Of a stretch of DNA of 64,000 bases, positions 51,056 to 58,890 are shown in pieces. Under the pieces are notes generated by a model. The model was given only the letters and a program-made list of their open reading frames with translations. It was not told where the DNA came from and ran no database searches. Position 1 is the first letter of the stretch; each line of letters starts with the position of its first letter. The position numbers and the translations under genes are program-made. The stretch covers positions 1 through 64,000 of the forward strand of contig NZ_QJSX01000005.1 of assembly GCF_003217515.1 (NCBI RefSeq), in the 5' to 3' direction. Origin of the DNA: Deinococcus yavapaiensis KR-236 (GTDB taxonomy: Bacteria > Deinococcota > Deinococci > Deinococcales > Deinococcaceae).

Positions 51056-52180
51056 ATGGCCTCCACCTCGGTGACCTCGCCCCCACTCGCTCATCCTGTC
51101 GACCCGCCCTTCGTCGCTCACAGCGCCCCCGCTCAAAAGTCGCGCATCGAAGCCATCAACATTTTTCGGGGGCTCGCCATCCTCGAGGTCGTGATGCACC
51201 ACACCACGGGCATGGCGCTCCGCTTCGTCGATCCGGGCGGCCTCGCGCACTTCCTGCTGGCGGTGGTGAATCGCATCCTGCACTTCGCCGTGCCCGGCTT
51301 TCTGTTCATGACGGCGGTCGTCCTCACGCGAAGCGCCCTGAAGCGCTTCGAGCCGAAGAGCTACTACTGGGGCCGCGTCAAGAAGAGCCTCATGCCATAC
51401 CTGATCTGGACCGTACTGTACGTCCTCTTTCGCGTGTGGACCGAGCAAGATCCGCGCGGCGTGCTGCAACAGCCCGAACGCTGGCAAGTGTGGCTTCAGT
51501 ACGGCAAAGGGTACTTCCACTTGTACTTTTTGCTGATCGCCTTGCAGTTCTACCTCGTGCTGCCCCTCGTGCTGCCGCTCTTTCGGCGCAAGTTGAACTT
51601 GCCGTTGCTGATCGCGGCGGCGTTCGGCTCGCAACTGGTCGTGTACCTGCTCAACCGCGAGGGCGTCACGAACTGGCGGTTTCCCGCCACGATGGCCGTG
51701 TGGTACATCCCCGCCATCACGCTCGGCATGTACTTCGGCGCGCACTACTCGGCCTTCGAGAACTTGTGGCGCAAATGGCGTCTGCCGCTCGTGGCGAGCG
51801 CCGCCGTCGGCTTGGCGTGGTACTTGCCGCAAGCCTACGCCGCGCTCGTTGGCTCGCGCGTCGACAACTTCTCGTACAACACCGCGCACTGGGTGTACAC
51901 CACGACCTTCGCGCTCGTCCTCTTCGGCTTCGCGCACTCCTTCGCCCGAGCGCCGCAGTGGTTTCAGCGCCCCCTGGCGCGCCTAGGAAGCGTCAGCCTG
52001 CAAATCTATCTCGTGCATCCCGCCTTGCTGTTCTTCTTCGAACGCGAGGGTCTGCACGGCGAGCCTTTCAGCGTCGCCGTGCAAGTGCTCGTGGCTTTCC
52101 TCGCATCGCTGCTCGTTCCGTTCGTGTTCGCGCGCCTCTTGGAAGGAAAGAAGCTGAGTCTGTGGCTGTTCGGGCGCTAA
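51056..52180 (+). CDS. Membrane acyltransferase (acyltransferase 3 family)
   Basis: A 374-residue polytopic membrane protein with about ten hydrophobic segments. It begins its conserved part with RIEAINIFRGLAILEVVMHHT, matching the RxxxxDxxRGxAxxxVxxxH pattern of acyltransferase family 3. These transfer acyl groups to sugars or lipids at the cell surface. An N-terminal Pro-rich leader of about 30 residues precedes it. TAGAAT at 51039-51044 lies 11 nt before the ATG. It directly precedes the PlsY-like fusion, whose -10 overlaps this stop. Confidence 0.82.
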   Translation: MASTSVTSPPLAHPVDPPFVAHSAPAQKSRIEAINIFRGLAILEVVMHHTTGMALRFVDPGGLAHFLLAVVNRILHFAVPGFLFMTAVVLTRSALKRFEPKSYYWGRVKKSLMPYLIWTVLYVLFRVWTEQDPRGVLQQPERWQVWLQYGKGYFHLYFLLIALQFYLVLPLVLPLFRRKLNLPLLIAAAFGSQLVVYLLNREGVTNWRFPATMAVWYIPAITLGMYFGAHYSAFENLWRKWRLPLVASAAVGLAWYLPQAYAALVGSRVDNFSYNTAHWVYTTTFALVLFGFAHSFARAPQWFQRPLARLGSVSLQIYLVHPALLFFFEREGLHGEPFSVAVQVLVAFLASLLVPFVFARLLEGKKLSLWLFGR

Positions 52181-52183
52181 AAT
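52178..52183 (+). promoter_or_regulatory. Leaderless -10 (TAAAAT) of the PlsY-AAR fusion
   Basis: TAAAAT begins in the TAA stop of the preceding gene and ends 7 nt before the ATG at 52191. Confidence 0.55.
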
Positions 52184-52190
52184 AGCGCCC

Positions 52191-53864
52191 ATGTCGTTTC
52201 TCGCCGCCTTGCTCACCGTGCTCGGGTACCTCGTGGGAAGCTTGCCCCTCGGGTACTGGTTGTTGAGCCGCCTCGGCTTCAATCCACGATCGCTCAGCGC
52301 CTACAACCTCGGCGTGGAGAACGTCGTGCGGCAACTCGGCGCGGGACCCGCCGCCGCCAGCAGCGTCCTCGACGTCATCAAGGGCCTCGTGGCCGTTCTC
52401 ATGGCGTCCAGCCTCGGTGTGCCGGAAGTCGCCGTGCTCACGGGCGTCGCCGCGTTCGTCGGGCACCTGTACCCGCCCCGCTTCGTGTTCGGTGACTTGC
52501 CGCCGCGCGGACGCGGCAACCTCGTGCTGCTCGGTGTGCTGGCAGGCTGGTACGTCACGGGAAGCTTGAGTTTGTGGACCGTCCTGATTCCGCTCGTCGC
52601 GTGGGCGGCCACCTTGGGGCTGTCGGGCTTCGCGTCTGTCGCGACGGTCGTCGGATTGCTGGTGTTCGCGCTGCTGCTGACCTTCACGGACGTCCCCATC
52701 GGCGCGAAGCTCGCGGGTTGGACGCTGCTCGCGTTGTCCGCGTGGCGCTTCAAGGAGAACCTCGGGCGTGTTCTCGACGGCACCGAACCGAGAGTCGGCG
52801 AGGACGTCCCGATGCGCGGCAAGAATCCCAACCAAGTTGTCGCGGCGTTCATGATCCACCCGCTCACCCTCGACGACTTCTGGCAGTCGAAACGCTTCGC
52901 TTGGCTGCGGCCCCTTGTAGACCGAGGCGTCGTCAGCGAGAAAAGCGTCAAGGCCATGGCGACTCAACTGCGGCCCATGAAAGTCGGCGAGCTTCGCGGC
53001 ATCAAGACGTCCGACGGCAAGGAGATCCGCGCGTATCTGCTCTCCAGCCCTCTGCTGCCCGACGTGTTTCGCGACTCGCCCGACCTCGCCGTGAAGCGCG
53101 CCATCGAAGGCGCGCGTCTCGCCCACGAGCTCGGCGCGTCCGTCGTGGGGCTCGGCGCGTTCTGGTCGGTCGTCGGCAACAAGGGTGAGGATGTCCAGAA
53201 GGCGGTGCCCGACATCACGGTGACGAACGGCGGCGCGTACACCTCGGGCACCATCAAGGCGGCAATTCCGGCGATTTTGAAGCACTTCGGCGAATCGGGC
53301 CGCGACTTGTCGGGCGCCACGGCGGCCGTCGTCGGCGCCAACGGCGTCGTCGCCTTCGGCATCGCCCGCACCATCGCTTCGCACGTACGCCGCGTCGTCA
53401 TGGTGGGACGCGACCTCGAACGCTTGGAGCGCAGCGCGAACACCTTGCGACGCGCGAATCCCGCGACCGAGGTCTTCACGACCACGGACGTCGCCGACAT
53501 CAAGGACGCCGACCTCGTGTTCACCGCGACGTCCGACCCGAACCCCGTTATTTTTCCCGAGCACGTCAAGCCAGGCGCGTGGATCTTCGACGAAGGCGTG
53601 CCCCCCGACGTGGACGAATCCGTGCGGCTATTGCCGGGAGTGCGCGTCATTCCCGGCGGCGTGGTGAAGCCGCCCGGCGACTTGAAGACCAGCCTCGACA
53701 TCCACTTCGGCGAAGGCGCCGTGCCCGCCTGCCTCGCCGAGACCCTCATCATCGCCGCGACCGGCGAGCACGCGAGGCAGTCGCTCGGCAACGGCACGAA
53801 GTCGGAGAACATCAACTTCTTCGTGGATCAGGCGCAAAAGCTCGGCTTCGAAGTCATCGGTTGA
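52191..53864 (+). CDS. PlsY-like membrane domain fused to long-chain acyl-ACP reductase-like domain
   Basis: A 557-residue two-domain protein. Residues about 1-200 form a PlsY-like acyl-phosphate:glycerol-3-phosphate acyltransferase module with several membrane helices (VGSLPLGYWLLSRLG, NVVRQLG, GHLYPP). The key loops are degenerate: the GSGNxGATN-like motif reads SAYNLGVENV and the GGKG loop reads GRGN. Residues about 220-557 match cyanobacterial acyl-ACP reductase: nucleotide loop VVGANG (380-385), VGRDLERLERS, RVIPGGVVK and ACLAETL with Cys514 at the place of the catalytic Cys. This suggests NADPH-dependent release of fatty aldehyde from an acyl-ACP. The fusion is continuous, with no frameshift. 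Confidence 0.72.
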   Translation: MSFLAALLTVLGYLVGSLPLGYWLLSRLGFNPRSLSAYNLGVENVVRQLGAGPAAASSVLDVIKGLVAVLMASSLGVPEVAVLTGVAAFVGHLYPPRFVFGDLPPRGRGNLVLLGVLAGWYVTGSLSLWTVLIPLVAWAATLGLSGFASVATVVGLLVFALLLTFTDVPIGAKLAGWTLLALSAWRFKENLGRVLDGTEPRVGEDVPMRGKNPNQVVAAFMIHPLTLDDFWQSKRFAWLRPLVDRGVVSEKSVKAMATQLRPMKVGELRGIKTSDGKEIRAYLLSSPLLPDVFRDSPDLAVKRAIEGARLAHELGASVVGLGAFWSVVGNKGEDVQKAVPDITVTNGGAYTSGTIKAAIPAILKHFGESGRDLSGATAAVVGANGVVAFGIARTIASHVRRVVMVGRDLERLERSANTLRRANPATEVFTTTDVADIKDADLVFTATSDPNPVIFPEHVKPGAWIFDEGVPPDVDESVRLLPGVRVIPGGVVKPPGDLKTSLDIHFGEGAVPACLAETLIIAATGEHARQSLGNGTKSENINFFVDQAQKLGFEVIG

Positions 53865-53918
53865 CCTCCGCTCGTCGAGAGGGGCGCCCGAGAAGCGGGT
53901 GGCGAGTCGGCGAGGATG

Positions 53919-53924
53919 TACAAT
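53919..53924 (+). promoter_or_regulatory. Leaderless -10 (TACAAT)
   Basis: TACAAT ends 8 nt before the GTG at 53933. Confidence 0.55.
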
Positions 53925-53932
53925 ACTCGATC

Positions 53933-54463
53933 GTGAGGACATTTCCTGTCTCCGTGGGCGGCGTGAGCCGCGAACTACCGATCGTCGAGGTCGCGCCCGG
54001 CGTGTCCGTCGCCTTGTTCAACATGCTGGGCGACACCGAGGTGACCGAGGCGGCGGGCCGCGCGCTTGCCGCAAAATTACCGCGCGACGTCGAGGTGCTC
54101 GTGACGCCCGAAGTGAAGGCCCTGGGCCTCGCGCACGTCATCTCGCGCGAAAGCGGCTTGCCGTACATCGTGATTCGCAAGACCGAAAAGCCGTACATGG
54201 TGAGGCCCGTGGCACGCGAAGTCGTTTCCATCACGACGGGTAAGCCTCAACTCCTCGTTCTCGACGGCTTCGACGTCGACAAGATCCAAGGCCGGAAGGT
54301 CGCGATCGTGGACGACGTCGTGTCGAGCGGCGGAACGCTGCACAGCCTCAGCGAGATCATCTCCGAAGTCGGCGGTGAAGTCGCGGCGGTCGTGGCGGTG
54401 TTCACCGAGGGGCAGGAGCGTCCCGAAGTGATCAGTCTCGGCCACTTGCCGCTGTTCAAGTAG
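53933..54463 (+). CDS. Phosphoribosyltransferase (Apt-like), copy 1
   Basis: A 176-residue type I phosphoribosyltransferase of the Apt (COG0503) group. The PRPP-binding loop is VAIVDDVVSSGGTL near residues 122-135. Early segments VGGVSRELPIVEVAPGVSVALFNMLGD and GLAHVISRESGLPYIVIRKTEKPYM are typical of purine PRTs. It would join a base to PRPP; adenine is the first guess. The GTG at 53933 follows a leaderless -10. It has a tandem paralogue 26 nt downstream with its own -10. Confidence 0.8.
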   Translation: MRTFPVSVGGVSRELPIVEVAPGVSVALFNMLGDTEVTEAAGRALAAKLPRDVEVLVTPEVKALGLAHVISRESGLPYIVIRKTEKPYMVRPVAREVVSITTGKPQLLVLDGFDVDKIQGRKVAIVDDVVSSGGTLHSLSEIISEVGGEVAAVVAVFTEGQERPEVISLGHLPLFK

Positions 54464-54477
54464 GCGTTCGTTGTGGG

Positions 54478-54483
54478 TAGACT
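54478..54483 (+). promoter_or_regulatory. Leaderless -10 (TAGACT)
   Basis: TAGACT ends 6 nt before the ATG at 54490. Confidence 0.55.
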
Positions 54484-54489
54484 GCGCTC

Positions 54490-55029
54490 ATGACGAATTC
54501 GACGACGTACAGCGTCACCGTGAACGGCGTGACGCGCGAACTGCCCAGCATTCAAGTCGGCGAGATGGGAAGGGTACCGCTCGTGGAACTCCTTGGCGAC
54601 TTCGAGTTCACGAACGCCGTCGCGGACGCTCTCGTGCCGCTCTTGCCCGAAAACGCGCAAGTGCTGCTGTCGGTCAGTACGTCCAGCATTCCCCTCGCGC
54701 ACGCGGTCTCGGAGCGCAAGAAGCTTCCGTACGTCATCGTGCGCAAGAAGCGCCGCACGTACATGCGTCAACCTCTCATTCAAGAAGTGCCGAGCATGAC
54801 CCTCGGCGTGAACGAGACGCTTTGGCTCGACTCGCGTCACGCGACGCGCCTCAAAGGACAGCAAGTCGTGATTCTGACGGACGTCGTCGTATCGGGCGGC
54901 ACGCAAGAAGCGCTCGCGAAGCTCGTGGAGCGCGCGGGCGGCACGGTCTGCGGCTACGTCAGCGGCTTCAAGCAAGGCGATCCGCGCGTGGCCGTGCAGT
55001 ACCTCGTGGAATTGCCGAAGGTGCTGTAA
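54490..55029 (+). CDS. Phosphoribosyltransferase (Apt-like), copy 2
   Basis: A 179-residue paralogue of the preceding gene with the same layout (VNGVTRELPSIQVGEMGRVPLVELLGDFEFT). Its PRPP loop reads VVILTDVVVSGGTQ: the first acidic residue of the usual DD pair is Thr. PLAHAVSERKKLPYVIVRKKRRTYM matches the purine-PRT pattern. The altered loop and sequence divergence suggest a different base specificity or a regulatory role. A terminator follows. Confidence 0.78.
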   Translation: MTNSTTYSVTVNGVTRELPSIQVGEMGRVPLVELLGDFEFTNAVADALVPLLPENAQVLLSVSTSSIPLAHAVSERKKLPYVIVRKKRRTYMRQPLIQEVPSMTLGVNETLWLDSRHATRLKGQQVVILTDVVVSGGTQEALAKLVERAGGTVCGYVSGFKQGDPRVAVQYLVELPKVL

Positions 55030-55046
55030 CACCTCCAGTGTCTCGA

Positions 55047-55076
55047 GCCCCTCGCTCGTGAGCGAGGGGCCTTTTC
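55047..55076 (+). terminator. Intrinsic terminator
   Basis: GCCCCTCGCT (55047-55056), CGTG loop, AGCGAGGGGC (55061-55070), then CTTTTC. Confidence 0.85.
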
Positions 55077-55086
55077 ATCTTCGCGG

Positions 55087-56454
55087 TCACTCGAAGATCT
55101 TGCCGGGATTCAGCAGTTCGTGCGGGTCGAACAGGCGCTTGAGGTCGCGCATCACGTCGAGGGCGTCGCCGTGCTCGGCGCGCAGGTACTTGCGCTTGCG
55201 AATTCCGACGCCGTGCTCGCCCGTGCACGTTCCGCCCGAAGCGATGGCGTGACGGGCGAGCGCGTCGCTCACGGCGTCGATGCGCGCCCAGGCGTCGTCG
55301 TCGCTCGGCGCCGCGTGGAAGAGCAGGTGAAGGTTGCCGTCTCCGACGTGCCCGAGCATCGGGGCGTGCAAGGCATGCTCGTCGAGAAGTCGGCGCGCTT
55401 CGTCCACCAAGTTCGGCAAGGCGGATATCGGCACACAGACGTCGCCGATCCGCACGTCGTGTCCGGGAGCGGCGGCCCGCAAGGCGTAGTAGGCGTGGTG
55501 GCGAACGGTCCAAAGAGCGGCCCGCTCGCTTTCCTTGAGGGCCCGCCCGACGACGTTGCCGCCCGATTCGGCGCACACGTCCTCGACGACGTCCAGCGAC
55601 GCCTTCACGTCCGCGTCGTCGCGGCCGACGACCTCAATCCAAAGGGTGGGAACCTCTGGGTCGTCGCGGCCCTGGTAAGCGTTGACGGCCTTCACCGTCT
55701 CGGCGTCCACGAGTTCAAGGCGTTGCGGCGCCACGCCCGCCCCGAGCAAGGCGGTCGTGGCATCGACCGCTCGGCGCACGTCGGGGAAGATGACGCGAAC
55801 GCTCGCGGCGCTCGGCGGAAGTGGGTGGAGGCGCACGGTGAGGCGCGTGAACACACCGAGCGTGCCCTCGGAGCCGACGAAGAGCGGCAGCAGGTCGTAG
55901 CCCGCGCTCGACTTGCGCGCGCGCGTTCCGAGGTCCAGCATCCGTCCGTCGAGCAGGGCGACGCGCGCCTCGAGAACGTTGTGCTTCATGGTGCCGTAGC
56001 GCACGCTCGTCGTGCCGCTCGCGCCCGTGGCCGCCATGCCGCCGAGGCTGGCGTCGGCGCCGGGATCGACGCTGAAGAACAAGCCGTGGCGACGCGCGAG
56101 GCGCGACAGCTCACGGTGCGTGACGCCCGGCTCCACGACGGCGAGGAAATCGTCGGGTTCGATGGACAACACGCGGTTCATCCGCGTGACGTCGAGGCTC
56201 ACGCCGCCTCGAACGCAAATCGCCGAGCCTTCGAGGCTCGAGCCGGCGGCGAAGGGTGTGACGGACACGCCGTGCGTCCGCGCGAAGGCGAGAACGGCGA
56301 GAACGTCCGCCTCGCTTTCGGCGTACACGACGGCGTCGGGCGCGTACGTGCCGGGGTAGCCTTCGTCGTGCCCGTGCGCGGCGAGGTCGGCGGCCGAAGT
56401 CGCGACCTTCGCGCCGAGAGCCGCGCGAAGGTCGTCGAGAATCGTCGTGGTCAT
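55087..56454 (-). CDS. FAD-linked oxidase of the D-lactate/glycolate dehydrogenase family
   Basis: A 455-residue flavoenzyme. The N-terminal FAD_binding_4 domain (about 35-215) has VTPFAAGSSLEGS, VDPGADASLGGMAATGASGTTSVRYG and AGYDLLPLFVGSEGTLG. The C-terminal FAD-oxidase domain has GHVGDGNLHLLF and GGTCTGEHGVGIRKRKYL, the substrate/metal site, and ends DPHELLNPGKIF. It oxidises a 2-hydroxyacid such as D-lactate, glycolate or D-2-hydroxyglutarate. ATG at 56454; TACGCT on the minus strand 5 nt upstream and GAGG nearby. Confidence 0.9.
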   Translation of the reverse strand: MTTTILDDLRAALGAKVATSAADLAAHGHDEGYPGTYAPDAVVYAESEADVLAVLAFARTHGVSVTPFAAGSSLEGSAICVRGGVSLDVTRMNRVLSIEPDDFLAVVEPGVTHRELSRLARRHGLFFSVDPGADASLGGMAATGASGTTSVRYGTMKHNVLEARVALLDGRMLDLGTRARKSSAGYDLLPLFVGSEGTLGVFTRLTVRLHPLPPSAASVRVIFPDVRRAVDATTALLGAGVAPQRLELVDAETVKAVNAYQGRDDPEVPTLWIEVVGRDDADVKASLDVVEDVCAESGGNVVGRALKESERAALWTVRHHAYYALRAAAPGHDVRIGDVCVPISALPNLVDEARRLLDEHALHAPMLGHVGDGNLHLLFHAAPSDDDAWARIDAVSDALARHAIASGGTCTGEHGVGIRKRKYLRAEHGDALDVMRDLKRLFDPHELLNPGKIFE

Positions 56455-56486
56455 GCCTCAGCGTACGAGAATCGGAGGTCGGCACA

Positions 56487-57428
56487 TCAACGATAGGAGC
56501 GCACGAAGCGAATCGTGGATCCCAGGGGACGAAAGCCGAGCTTCGCGTTGAGGGCCAGCATCGGCACGTTCGTCGTGTCGTTCGTCGTGCGAATCTCGGA
56601 CACGTCCACGTCTCGTGCGTAGCGGACGCCGCGCACTTTCAGCAAGGTGGCGACGTTCCGTCCGCGCAAGTCGCGCCGCACGCCCGTCATGTCCGTCTGC
56701 AAGCGTTCGCCACTTCGTAGCAGCAGCGAGTACCCGACGAGGTCGTCATCCTTGACGGCGACGAGGCAAGCCCGCGGATCGAAGGAGGGAGCCTTCAGAG
56801 TTTCCGCCTGAAACTGCTCGAACGTCCACGTTCCGAGAGGTTCCGGGTACGGCACGTCGTGCCACAAGGACGTGTTGAGGTCGTACAGTCGGCGCTCGAC
56901 ATTGGGCACCTTCGCCAGATCTGCGAGGGAAACGACTTCGACGCCCGCATTCCTCACGCGCGCCTCGAGTCCCTCGAAGCGCGCGAAGTCGAACGAGGGC
57001 GTGTCGAGGACCGAGTCGAGGCGCCGCCACATCTCCAAGAAGCCACGGTCGCGCGCGAAGCGCACCGCTCGACCGTGCGTCGCCCGGACGTCGACGTGCA
57101 GTTCCTCGGGATGCAATGGCAGCAGTTCGGTCAGGAGGGCCTCGTAGAGCGCGCGTCCGAAGCCTCGGCCCTGCTCGGCGGGATGCACGCGCACGTTCAC
57201 CTTGAACTTGCCGGGACGGTGGCTCATCGGGTCGAATCCGGCCTCGGCCGTCCCGAGGAGGCGACCGTCATCGTCGAGCACGAGGCGCCTGAAGAAATCG
57301 CTTGGTGCTCGCAGGGCTTCCTCGCGCCGCAAGTCGTCGGTCGTGGTCGTGTCTCCGAACTTCTCGGCCGTCAGGAGGGCGGCGAGGGCCGGGAAGTCGG
57401 CGCTGGAGGCGGAGCGGACGGTGAGCAC
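56487..57428 (-). CDS. Double GNAT-domain N-acetyltransferase
   Basis: A 313-residue protein with two GNAT halves. The first (about 1-145) has the acetyl-CoA loop HPAEQGRGFGRALYEALL. The second (about 155-313) has the degenerate DLRGRNVATLLKVRGVRYAR and ends NAKLGFRPLGSTIRFVR. Acceptor substrate is unknown. The GTG start at 57428 has GAGG upstream. It lies 4 nt after the pyrophosphatase-like gene on the same strand. Confidence 0.82.
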   Translation of the reverse strand: MLTVRSASSADFPALAALLTAEKFGDTTTTDDLRREEALRAPSDFFRRLVLDDDGRLLGTAEAGFDPMSHRPGKFKVNVRVHPAEQGRGFGRALYEALLTELLPLHPEELHVDVRATHGRAVRFARDRGFLEMWRRLDSVLDTPSFDFARFEGLEARVRNAGVEVVSLADLAKVPNVERRLYDLNTSLWHDVPYPEPLGTWTFEQFQAETLKAPSFDPRACLVAVKDDDLVGYSLLLRSGERLQTDMTGVRRDLRGRNVATLLKVRGVRYARDVDVSEIRTTNDTTNVPMLALNAKLGFRPLGSTIRFVRSYR

Positions 57429-57432
57429 GCCC

Positions 57433-57828
57433 TCACCTCGTGAGCGTCGTCATCCAAGCGAGGGCGGACCGAGGCGGCAAGAGGCGAGCGCCGCGCGCGG
57501 GCGGGAACCACGCGAGCAGGGGCGCCGCGCCCCTCACGTCCCCGAAGACGACTTTGTGGTCGAGGTCCGCCAGCCACAGCAAGCCGGTCGGGGCGAGCAA
57601 CGTCGTCTCCCCCACTTCGTGCGTCGTTCCGAGCCACACGCAGTCGACTTCCGCGTCGTCGGCGGGATTGAGCGTTCCGGGCAAGCAGCCGTAGTCGACG
57701 GGAGCCGTCCACGGCTCGTCTCGCAGAAACTTGACGCCGCCGTCTCGATACACGAAGCGGCGCGTCTCACCCGCGCGCCACTCCACGACGCCGAGCGCGC
57801 GGTGCGGAAAGTCGGCCGGTTGCTTCAA
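57433..57828 (-). CDS. Inorganic pyrophosphatase-like protein with altered active site
   Basis: A 131-residue protein resembling family I inorganic pyrophosphatase. VEWRAGETRRFVYRDGGVKFLRDEPW aligns with the IEIPAxSxxKYE...xxDR start. APVDYGCLPGTLNP matches the YPxNYGxIPxTL stretch. The signature DxDPxDV reads DDAEVDC, so the middle Asp, the general base in E. coli PPase, is Ala. It may be inactive on PPi or act on another phosphoanhydride. The start is a TTG at 57828 in the stop of the upstream lipoprotein (TTGA), with GGAGG 7 nt before. Confidence 0.6.
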   Translation of the reverse strand: MKQPADFPHRALGVVEWRAGETRRFVYRDGGVKFLRDEPWTAPVDYGCLPGTLNPADDAEVDCVWLGTTHEVGETTLLAPTGLLWLADLDHKVVFGDVRGAAPLLAWFPPARGARLLPPRSALAWMTTLTR

Positions 57829-58193
57829 GGAGCGGCCTCCGTGAGTTCGAACTGCCTCAGCAGCGTGCCCTCGAAGCTCACGAGGGCGCGGAATTCGCCG
57901 CCGGGCGTCGCGGAGAGGCGAAAGACGGCGTTCGGGTCGCTCGCGTCGACGTACGTGCGGTCGCGCGCCAGCAACGCGTCGCCATCGAACCACGCGACGT
58001 CGAAGAACCCGCTTCCCGAGCGGGCGTCGAGGACAAGCCGCAACTCCAGCGCGTCGCCAACACGCTGCAAGGAAGCCGCCGAGAGGCGCGCGGGCACGTC
58101 GCCTTGCAAGACGGGCGGCACGAGCGGAAATGACGTGTAACGGCAGCTTCCCAGCAGGAGCGCCAAGGGCAAGAGCAGCACGATGTTCCTCAC
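57825..58193 (-). CDS. Putative lipoprotein of unknown function
   Basis: A 122-residue protein. VRNIVLLLPLALLLGSC is a lipoprotein signal peptide with lipobox LGSC, so it would be anchored at the outer face of the plasma membrane. The rest is beta-rich (VGDALELRLVLDARSGSGFFDVAWFDGD). The start is GTG at 58193, 4 nt after the rsmE stop, with GGAG upstream. No family recognised. It sits between rsmE and the pyrophosphatase-like gene in one operon. Confidence 0.65.
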   Translation of the reverse strand: MRNIVLLLPLALLLGSCRYTSFPLVPPVLQGDVPARLSAASLQRVGDALELRLVLDARSGSGFFDVAWFDGDALLARDRTYVDASDPNAVFRLSATPGGEFRALVSFEGTLLRQFELTEAAP

Positions 58194-58197
58194 GAAA

Positions 58198-58890
58198 TCA
58201 CACTCCGGTGGCGACGATGGCGCCGAGCAGGGCGAGTGGGGCGGTCTCGGCGCGCAGGATGCGCTTTCCGAGCGTGACGGCACGGTAGCCGCGCGTCAAG
58301 AGCAAGTCGATCTCGTCGTCGTGGAATCCGCCTTCGGGACCGCTGACGAGGGTGACGGACGCCGTCCACGTCAACAGGTCGGCGAGTCGGTCGCTGCTGC
58401 CGGGATGCGCCACGTACCCTTGGGTGGTGAGCGGCAAGTCGGCGAGTTTGATCGGAGAGAGCACGTCGGGCACGACGGCGCGGCGCGATTGCTTGCTCGC
58501 CTCGGCGGCCACGCGCCGCAGCCGTTCCAATTTTGCCGCGCTGATGTCGGGCACGTCGGCGAAACGCGTCGAGAGCAGTTGGATCGACGTGACGCCGAGT
58601 TCCGTGCTGGCCCGCACGACGTCCGAAAGCTTGTCGCCCTTGAGCAGGGCCACGGCGAGCGTGATCGGCGTCGGCGTCTCGGGCGCGGCGTCCACCGTTT
58701 CGAGCAAGGCCAGGATGGCGCGGGCATCGTCGAGTTGGCGAATCACCGCGAGCGCTTCCCTCCCTTTGCCGTCGAAGACGCGCACCTCGTCGCCTTCGGT
58801 TAGCCGCAGCACGCGCAGGTGGCGTACTTCACGGTGTCCGAGCGTCACCTCGCCGTCGAGGGCGTCGACGCGAACGCGGTGCACGGTCAC
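58198..58890 (-). CDS. rsmE: 16S rRNA (uracil1498-N3)-methyltransferase RsmE
   Basis: A 230-residue SPOUT methyltransferase. N-terminal PUA-like part (HRVRVDALDGEVTLGHREVRHLRVLRL), then LAVALLKGDKLSDVVRASTELGV, the SAM-knot motifs VSGPEGGFHDDEI and LGKRILRAETAPLALLGAI. The GTG start at 58890 overlaps the prmA stop (GTGA). prmA-rsmE is a widespread gene pair. Confidence 0.94.
   Translation of the reverse strand: MTVHRVRVDALDGEVTLGHREVRHLRVLRLTEGDEVRVFDGKGREALAVIRQLDDARAILALLETVDAAPETPTPITLAVALLKGDKLSDVVRASTELGVTSIQLLSTRFADVPDISAAKLERLRRVAAEASKQSRRAVVPDVLSPIKLADLPLTTQGYVAHPGSSDRLADLLTWTASVTLVSGPEGGFHDDEIDLLLTRGYRAVTLGKRILRAETAPLALLGAIVATGV

Noticed and set aside
52191..53864. Two separate genes or a frameshift joining plsY to a dehydrogenase
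   Set aside because: The frame is continuous with no stop, no internal ribosome site or -10 near the domain border, and normal codon use throughout.
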